From contig MU631406.1 in NCBI GenBank assembly GCA_026770615.1, positions 64,188 to 86,758 of the forward strand: a stretch of 22,571 nt of DNA, given 5' to 3'. Below, piece by piece: positions 15,249 to 22,571 of the stretch. Every line of letters begins with the position of its first letter. Positions within the stretch are counted from its first letter, which is position 1. The stretch comes from Pavlovales sp. CCMP2436 (taxonomy: Eukaryota; Haptophyta; Pavlovophyceae; Pavlovales). The notes under the pieces were generated by a model, which searched no databases, was not told the origin of the DNA, and worked only from the letters and a program-made list of their open reading frames with translations. Made by a program: the position numbers and the translations under genes.

Positions 15249-18200
15249 CTAGCGCCCCTCGATGCCAGTAGGTTCGTCGTCCTCGCCCTCGCCCTCGCCG
15301 ACACTCGCGATTGCCGCAGCCGCGCGCCGCGCGGCCACAGCAGCCGCCGGGTCTTTCCTCACCGCCACCAACGAGCGCGTGCGGCCGTAGTCGGCAGCGA
15401 GAAGCTTCTGTGTCCAAATGTGCTCGGTAGTCGAGCCCACCTCGTCGGGGTACCAGACCTGGTAATCCGTCTCGATGCCACGCCGTTTGCCCTTGAAGTT
15501 GCCGAGCGCCCAGCCTGCGTACAAAAGTGGGTCACAGCTGTGTCTCAGCGGAGGGAGATGCGCGAACGCAGGACGAGAAGAAAAAGGGTCAGCACACCTG
15601 TCGTGAAGATGTGCATGATCTTAACGTTGGGCGCGCCGAGGCCAGCCTTGTCGAACGTGGGCATAGCATCGATCGTCAGTCCGCCGGGCGTGCCGTCGAA
15701 GGCCTCGATTTGCGCGAAGAGCGCCTCTAGAGCGCCCTCCTCCTCCTCCTCCTCGTCGTCGTCGCCAGCTTCGTTGCCGCCTGCTGGCGCGTTGCCTGCC
15801 TACTCGTCCTCCTCCTCGCCAGAGCTCCCCCCAGACGACTCGAGCACTTCGATTGCGCGCCGCGAAATGGCAGGCGCGTTGCGCTTGCACGGGCGCAGCC
15901 CAGAGAATGACTTGGAGGGGTTGCGCCTGGCGCTGCTCGATAAGAGCTGCAGAGCCTTACCGATGAGCTGGTCGAAAATGCCCTTAGGCGACGAAAGCGC
16001 GGGCCCGTTGAGCTTGATCTCCTGCAGGTCGCACGCCATGGCGACCTTCATGCGGTTGCGCAGCTTGGTCTTGATCTGGCCGAGCGTGGAGATGCCGCGC
16101 TCGGCGCAGGAGGTGGTGAGCGCCTGCACGAGGCCGAGGGTGCACAGCTCGCACAAGTCGGCCAGGTCATAGGTCGCGCGGCGCGCGTAAAGATGTGCCC
16201 ACGCGATCTCGTCGGTCACCTACTTGCGCTCGTGCTCCGGGGCGGACGCAGCGCTCCCGCGTAGCTGCACGATGAGGCTCTTGGCGGGCCCGAACTGCTC
16301 GCGCACCTGCGTGTCGCGCACAATCGGCGTGAACGACTTGCCGCCAGGGGAGAAGAGAGGCTTGCCGTAGTGCTCAAATAGCACCTCGAGCTGGGGGGCA
16401 CCGTACGCGCCGATGCGGACGGTGTATTCGATGTCCGTCTCGCCCAGGTTGATGGTGGGCAGCTCGCCCATGTCGAGTTACTCGAAAGCCTCAAGGAAGG
16501 CATCCTGCATGGAGCTATCAAAAAGGGGGCAGCGCGCAGGGTAACTCTGTCAGCCAGCAGGCAGGCGCGCAGGGTAAGTGAGGCACGCGCGCAGCGCAGG
16601 GCGAGGCTCGCGCGCGCATCGCACCTGCGGGAAGCGAGTGGAGAGCGCATCAATGTGCGACTTGGCGTAGGTCCGCATCACGCGCTGCATACTCTCCCAT
16701 TCATCTAAGTCGAAGACGGTCTGGCGCTCGTAGATGTTGAGCAAACCCCTGCGAGTTGAAGCCGAGGCGGCAGCGGCGGCGGGGAGGAGCGGCGCCTTGA
16801 TCCTCTGCATGCGGATGCCGCCCGGCAACTTGTCGGCGGGCATGCCGAGGTAGGTCGCGGCGAGGCCATCCTGCGTCGCCTTCACTGCAGCGCGCATCAG
16901 CTTGTACTTGAGTTGGTCAACCTGTAGCATCTTGCTGAGCAGGCAGAGCTTCTCCGTGATGTCGGCGAAGTAGGCGGCGATGACGATGAAGCGCGCGCGC
17001 ATGATGAGGTTGAGACGCTCCTGGTCACGCTCCTCCTCGTACTCTAAAGCTAGCGCGAGGATGCTCTGGTGCACCCCGTTGGCCATCTGGAAGCGCGTAA
17101 GCCAGCGCGTGATGCAGCCGTGGGTGAGCCGGCAAACGCAGAGGCCGTACTTCTCCTGGAAGGCGGCCAGCACGCGGATGCGCTTGCACGAGCGGTTGTG
17201 GTCGGAGACGATGGCGTTCATGTCGCGCTCCGTGTCTGCTACCATCGTGCTCTGCTCGAACGGCGACGCGCTCTCCACCGTGTCATCGCAGGCCAGCGCC
17301 TGCCTGTGCGCGACGTCGTGGTGGTTTTTCATAAAGGGCTGGAGGCGGGTGAGCTGCACGCCGACACCGTTGAGCTCGCCCGTCATGACCGACGCGCCGT
17401 CGGACCCGTAACTCGCCCAGCGGTCGAGCTCGAGCCGCGACTCCTCGATGGTGTGCACGAGCGCGGTGACGAGCGAGTCCGCGTCCTTGCCAGTGAGCTC
17501 GAGCAGCGAGTGGAAGACGGAGACGACGGTGCCGTCCGGTTTGACGAATTTGATGTAGACGATGAGGACCGAAGTCCAGCCGATGTCCGTGCCCTCGTCG
17601 AACATGAGGCCGAACGCGGTGGACGAACGGATGAGAGTGAGGCGCCATTTGCGCGAGATCTCCGCGAGGCAGTGGACGATCGCCGACATAGCGTATCTGC
17701 TGCGGTAGACCTTAGAGACCTTCACGCCCAGCGACTCGAAGTGGTTGGCGAGCGAAGCGAACTTGAGATTCGGCACCAGCTCCTTAGAGAGCCAGTACGC
17801 GCTCTTGATTAGTACCACGAGCCCGTCGGACTCGAGGCTGATCTGCTTGGTCAGCGAGGCCGAGAAATTCTCTGCGAGCTTGGTGCTGTTGATCAGCTTG
17901 AAAAGCGCGTCACCGTGGCCGATGGACTCACCGTAGCACTCGTGCTCCTTGACGCGCTCGAGGCGGATGCTCTTGCAGCCAACGACGAAGTTGCACGTTG
18001 GATGCTTGAGGTTGAAGCGGATGCACGCGTCGCAGAACATGCAGTTGGTGGACGGGTCGTAGCGGAGCCACAGCTTGCGATTGGCTTTGACGCCCTCCTC
18101 CGACGTGATCCACTTCTTGTGGAACGCGCGCTTGTCCTCGAGCTCGCCCCGCTCGCCATGCTTCGACTTCTTGGCAGACGGCGCGAGCGCCTCGCTGCGC

Positions 18201-18433
18201 GGGAGCGCAGTCACGGACGCGGCCACCTTCAACTCGCCAGCCGCGTTGAATGCCAGCGTCAGCTTGAGCGCCACACGCGAGGGGGGCTGGACGCGCGCCG
18301 GCATAGTTGCGACCAGGGACGAGTCCACGATCATCGGGTCGGATGACGAAGCGCCTGCAGCGACAGGCGTGGACGCAGGCGCACGCCCGAGCCACCCGGA
18401 GAGCGAACCCTGCTTCGTCTTCGAAGCTAACAT
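15249..18433 (-). pseudogene. hAT-superfamily transposase (ZNF862/KIAA1586-like), three exons, three in-frame stops
   Basis: Exons are 18433-16625, 16504-15598 and 15514-15249, with GT-AG introns of 120 and 83 bp (phases 0 and 1); length 993 codons. ATG 18433 is used; nothing supports the TTG nine bases upstream. Residues 7-14 (QGSLSGWL) resemble a PCNA-binding PIP box. A cysteine-rich zinc finger (CMFCDAC, ~130) is followed by the RNase-H-like core: D279 in FDEGTD, D345 in GSDGASVMTG, VAHRQALA, the TRW motif, and E738 in CAERGISTLGQIKTKLRN, the hAT dimerisation region. An acidic tail and a separate last exon (GWALGNFKGKRRG, YQVWYPDE) follow. TAA at 16478-16480 and TAGs at 16220-16222 and 15800-15802 interrupt exon 2 without any frameshift. 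Decayed copy is the default reading. Confidence 0.85.
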
Positions 18434-18437
18434 CCTC

Positions 18438-18662
18438 CGCAAGCGCGTAGGCCGCGCGAGCGCGTAGGCCGCGCGAGCGCGTAGGCCGCGAGCGCGCGTA
18501 GGCCACCGGCCGCGAGCGTAAGGTACCCGCGCGAGCGCGTAGGCCGCGAGCGCGCGTAGGCCACCGGCCGCGAGCGTAAGGTACCCGCGCGAGCGCGTAG
18601 GCCGCGAGCGCGCGTAGGCCGCGAGCGCGCGTAGGCCGCCGGCCGCGAGCTCTAGGTACCCG
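18438..18662. repeat. GC-rich tandem array, 58-bp unit of CGCGAGCGCGTAGGCC type
   Basis: The mark AGGTACCCGCGCGAGCGCGT occurs at 18521 and 18579, a 58-bp period, with a third, modified unit to 18662. Each unit is built of ~17-bp GCGAGCGCG-TAGGCC subunits. The array starts five bases upstream of the hAT ATG and so lies in its leader or promoter. Confidence 0.88.
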
Positions 18663-18717
18663 AGCTGAGAAGTACCTAACTTGGCGATTTGTTTTTAATT
18701 GTTTTATTCGAATAAAA

Positions 18718-18790
18718 GTTGACCTGCTGTGACCGAAGATCCGTCAGATCTGAGTTATTTTAACCGGTGATATGACCGAAGATTTTTGCA
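18718..18790. repeat. GACCGAAGATCCGTCAGATC motif cluster, right of hAT
   Basis: Contains GTTGACCTG, GACCGAAGATCCGTCAGATC, AACCGGTGATATGACCGAAG and a GATTTTTGC tail. The 20-base motif is matched at 14696-14725 in variant form. Confidence 0.55.
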
Positions 18791-19382
18791 GGAAGACGAC
18801 AACACAGGCTTCAACCTCAGTGACGGGCACGCAGTCGGCATCATGGCGTCTCAACGAGCTGGGGCAAGGCCGCACAAGACAAGGCGTCCTGACGCAAACT
18901 GACAAGACTAAGTCGGACATGAAACCCATCTTCAAGAAAACCCGAACGAAATCCCCTGCTCGAAGCTCTGTCGGCGCTTTGGCACCACGGCAAGCAGACG
19001 CTAAAGCTCAACAGACAGAGTGACGCTCGGACGCTGGCACTCGGGGCCTCCTGGGCGCAGAGACTGCGCTCCCGGCGGTCGACGGGGCGGGGGCATCATG
19101 ACATGTAACATAACCCAACCGAACGCGCCTCGGGGTCGGCGAGCCGGCTCGAGTCTTAATAATACTGTGAGTCTGTACGAACTAGATACTTATAACTATC
19201 GAACTAATTTTAAAAGAAGAAACAACCTTGACAGACGAATGCTAACTAAATAATTTTACGACTAACTAACTAGTTACGTATGCAATATTTCTCTTATTAT
19301 GATTGGGCGCACACACTCATACCTAAGGGTGTGAGAGCTGGTGTGATAGGATTTCTCTCCCTGTCTTAGAAGTCACAACGGG
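18791..19382. other. Intergenic, no gene supported
   Basis: An open frame at 18772-19023 is Thr/Lys/Gln-rich without recognisable domain and overlaps the repeat cluster, so it is not called. From ~19140 the DNA is AT-rich with a few short direct repeats of AACTAACT. Confidence 0.4.
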
Positions 19383-19679
19383 CCAGTTACGGTATACCGT
19401 TGGACACGGCAGTCCAAGTGTGGACCAGCCGCGTCAGTCTTACTCGAACCCAGCTAGGTCATACGGAGCATCTCAACTAGAGACAATCTCTTAAACGTAA
19501 CTGGAGTTTTAGGCTAAAGCTCCAGTATTGCCGGAGCACATTGTTCATGAACTCTTCCTGGACACAATGAGTCCACTTCCGCCAATTGGGTTAAGAGCTC
19601 TCTTAACCCCGACGACGAATGCCGCCGACCGGAAGTGTGTTGTCGCAATGGGGAAAGGATAACTATCCAGTAAAACCCC
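19383..19679 (+). other. Run of adjacent hairpins, possible structured RNA or LTR-like sequence
   Basis: Six stems can be drawn by eye: 19383-19403 (ACGG/CCGT plus CCA/TGG), 19403-19435 (GACACGGC/GCCGCGTC with inner GTCC/GGAC), 19500-19526 (12 bp, one mismatch, 3-nt loop), 19560-19574 (GGAC/GTCC), 19574-19637 (CACTTCCG/CGGAAGTG enclosing a perfect GGGTTAAGAG/CTCTTAACCC stem at 19588-19609), and 19650-19679 (GGGG/CCCC around GGATA/TATCC). The function is not known and no RNA family was recognised. Confidence 0.45.
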
Positions 19680-19789
19680 ATGTGAGTACCAACGGGCACT
19701 CATCAGTGGATGCCCTCGAGCACCCATACATCCGTCCACGCATCTGTGCGCGTACGAATGCTAACACACGTGGGTGTGGGTGTGTGGGC

Positions 19790-19873
19790 TACCAGCCCTG
19801 CTCGATCGCTCGATCTCGGCTTCAGTCTCAGCAGAAATGTCGTCCCTCGCACACTGCTGAGCCACTAATTATT
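19790..19873 (+). repeat. Dispersed repeat shared with 5238-5315
   Basis: See the match to the upstream copy: CCCTGCTCGATCGCTCGAT, GCTTCAGTCTCAG and CCTCGCACACTGCTGAGCCA are the aligned blocks. It lies ~50 bp before the composite repeat. Confidence 0.65.
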
Positions 19874-19921
19874 ATGATTATATCCCTGCTGCCAGGACTA
19901 ACGTCTGACGTCGACCAAGTC

Positions 19922-20134
19922 AGTGAGTAAACAACACCTGTTGAACCATGCTGAGCCGCTATATATGTTTCTGATATCTGATAGGGATTCAAGCTGGCAT
20001 CTGACTGTTTATATTAATGTAGGGGGGTTCGGGCTGGCGATACGTTTCAAGTTCAAGTCAGGCTGATCTTAGCGCTCGGACGCAGGCTCCTACGCGCTAC
20101 GCCGAAGTGGGGAGCTGGTAGAAGTGGTGGATGA
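19922..20134 (+). repeat. Composite repeat, copy 2, with an inserted GGGATTCAAGCTGGC module
   Basis: Matches the reverse complement of 4888-5076. The inserted ~45 bp (about 19970-20012) carries the GGGATTCAAGCTGGC motif (copy 3), suggesting one repeat landed inside another. The second hairpin arm is missing here. Confidence 0.8.
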
Positions 20135-20470
20135 TTTATGTAATATTATGAATTGCTCGGAGATTCACTTGGCGGACGTTTGCACTGAGTTGTAGGAAGA
20201 AAATGAACAATCGATTCCACTTGGTCTTGGCCAAAAATTCTTGAACTAACTAGTCCACGTCAACTGCGCCAGACGAGGCGGGGGCCTGTTTATCTCGGTT
20301 TGGGTTTGCAACCGTTCGCGGTCAAATGGCGCGTTGTTTTAGCCAAACTCGCGCAGCGTTACACCCGCGCCGCGGAACGGCCGCTCGTGTAAGCTGGCGC
20401 TCGAGAGGCTGGAGCCCATGCGCGAGGCGCGCGAGAGGGAGCCGAGACCGTCGTCATCTCCACGTGCCTC
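20135..20470. other. 3' flank of the coiled-coil gene
   Basis: No independent gene seen; plus-strand ORFs in and beyond this stretch (for example 20326-20574) are Arg/Ser-rich shadows of GC-rich DNA. Confidence 0.5.
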
Positions 20471-21394
20471 TCACTTGGCCTGAGTCAGCACGTCGCCGCC
20501 CAGCCCGGCCCCGGCCCAGCGCGGCACTCCGTGCGAGTTGCGAAAGCTCTCTCCCAGCCCAGAGCGCTGCATGAAGAGCGGCACACTCACACTATTCCAG
20601 TACTCGTGCCCTGCGGCTCGGGCCATGCTGCTCGTGCTGGCCGAGCGCGCCAGTCGCTTTTGCTTGGCGCGCAGCCTTGGGAGCTTGCCGGCCGAGCTGC
20701 TCGCTGCAAGGCTTGGCCGCGCCAGGCTGCCGCGCGCGCCCTGCGCTAGGCCGCTGCAGCCTCTCCGCGCGAAGCCCGCACCCGGCGGCAGCTGGCCCTG
20801 GGCATGGGATAGATCATGGAGCGTCTGCGCGAGTTCAGCGGCATACTCCCGCCGCGATACCTCCGTCTGATACGTCAGCTTCTCCGCGCCGAGGATCACC
20901 TCGGCACGCACGCCTGCGCGCCTGAGCTGCTCCGCCTCCCGCTCGAGGTCGTCGGCTTCCCGATCGAGCCGCCGCTGCGCCTGCCGTAGCGCGGGTAGCT
21001 CGTGCACTTCGGCCGCCACCTTGTCCACCTGAATCGCGGAGCCCTTGTTCGACGCCTTGCTGCCCCGCTTTTTAAGCGGCGCGGCAGCGGGCTCGGCAGC
21101 TGCGGGTGCGCCGGCTGAATCGGCGCCGATCTCGGCCCTGAGCGCGGCTGCCCCTACCCGGGCCGCGACGAGCGCGTAGCGCACATCTCGCATGTCTGCG
21201 TCGATCGCGGCCTTGGCGACGCTGAGGGCAAGCTCGAACGTGTCCCCGCGGCCTATCCCCATCCCTCGCGACATTGTACGCCGACCCATTGCGTCCCGCC
21301 CCAGCCGCCTCGAGCTCGAGAGCGCTGGCAGGGCCAGCCTGTCCGTCGGCTGCTCGTCAGCGGTCGGCTCGGAGAAGGAGAAGCGCAGCGACAT
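20471..21394 (-). CDS. Coiled-coil protein of unknown function, 307 aa
   Basis: A single open exon ending in TGA. The frame is open for 104 codons further upstream, but that part crosses the tandem repeat and the shared promoter. ATG 21394, opening MSLRFSFSEP, leaves a sensible leader and is preferred. Residues 50-90 form an Ala-rich helical segment (TFELALSVAKAAIDADMRDV). Residues 91-120 are Ala/Pro/Lys-rich. Residues ~122-200 are a heptad-like charged coiled coil (ALRQAQRRLDREADDLEREA region). Residues 205-262 are Arg/Ser/Ala-rich and disordered. The C-terminus contains NSVSVPLFMQRSGLGESFRN. No family is recognised; a structural or cytoskeletal role would be a guess. It is divergent from RUVBL2 with ~310 bp between the starts, so co-regulation is possible. 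Confidence 0.6.
   Translation of the reverse strand: MSLRFSFSEPTADEQPTDRLALPALSSSRRLGRDAMGRRTMSRGMGIGRGDTFELALSVAKAAIDADMRDVRYALVAARVGAAALRAEIGADSAGAPAAAEPAAAPLKKRGSKASNKGSAIQVDKVAAEVHELPALRQAQRRLDREADDLEREAEQLRRAGVRAEVILGAEKLTYQTEVSRREYAAELAQTLHDLSHAQGQLPPGAGFARRGCSGLAQGARGSLARPSLAASSSAGKLPRLRAKQKRLARSASTSSMARAAGHEYWNSVSVPLFMQRSGLGESFRNSHGVPRWAGAGLGGDVLTQAK

Positions 21395-22571
<1,177 letters not shown>

Noticed and set aside
16220..16306. An 87-nt intron ending at the second hAT stop (AAGTAG), which would remove it
   Set aside because: The candidate donor CAG-GTGCGC is fair, but no pyrimidine tract precedes the acceptor, and the removed residues (FGPAKSLIVQL) match the family's usual sequence.
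17069..17812. 247-codon plus-strand ORF opposite the hAT transposase
   Set aside because: Val/Arg/Glu-rich shadow; the minus-strand frame carries the transposase motifs.
18434..18442. hAT start nine bases upstream
   Set aside because: That codon is TTG; the first ATG in frame is at 18433.

Overview
The window looks like nuclear DNA of a unicellular eukaryote, most likely a microalga of the haptophyte or stramenopile kind. Three intron models use GT-AG sites, the genes are very GC-rich, the DNA between them includes AT-rich islands packed with repeats, and one gene is the eukaryotic AAA+ ATPase RuvB-like 2 (Reptin). The lineage is an inference. No rRNA, tRNA, CRISPR array or bacterial-type operon was seen.

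Layout. Positions 1-3486 (minus) hold the 5' part of a Ty1/copia retrotransposon: putative LTR/leader, Gag, protease and integrase, in one frame broken by a single TAG, with RT/RNase H beyond the edge. An unknown coding remnant (3488-3832, plus) abuts its outer end. Positions 3870-7330 are a repeat island: a ~270-bp repeat, three TIR-bearing MITEs of two related families plus a half copy, a long hairpin, and modules that recur near 13.5-14.5 kb and 19.8-20.1 kb. Positions 7381-8847 (minus) encode a hormone-sensitive-lipase-type alpha/beta hydrolase with a hydrophobic N-terminal segment. Positions 8848-11893 are low-complexity and repeat-derived DNA. Positions 11894-13318 (plus) are a two-exon gene for an unrecognised multi-pass membrane protein. 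Positions 13621-14090 hold a frameshifted, probably retroelement-derived ORF, followed by more repeats and a perfect palindrome. Positions 15249-18433 (minus) are a three-exon hAT transposase gene that keeps its D, D and E residues but has three in-frame stops; GACCG-rich repeats flank it and a GC-rich 58-bp tandem array sits at its start. Positions 18800-20470 are intergenic, with a run of hairpins at 19383-19679.

The right end is a divergent gene pair. A 307-aa coiled-coil protein of unknown function (20471-21394, minus) and RUVBL2 (21705 to beyond the edge, plus) share a ~310-bp promoter with matching TTTAAAAAA boxes facing each way.

The host genes (hydrolase, membrane protein, coiled-coil protein, RUVBL2) show no common pathway. 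The main theme is mobile DNA: copia, hAT and several MITE or fold-back families. Between them the two large transposon ORFs keep catalytic motifs and reading frame but carry four UAA/UAG stops. That fits slow decay, and, less likely, non-standard decoding.
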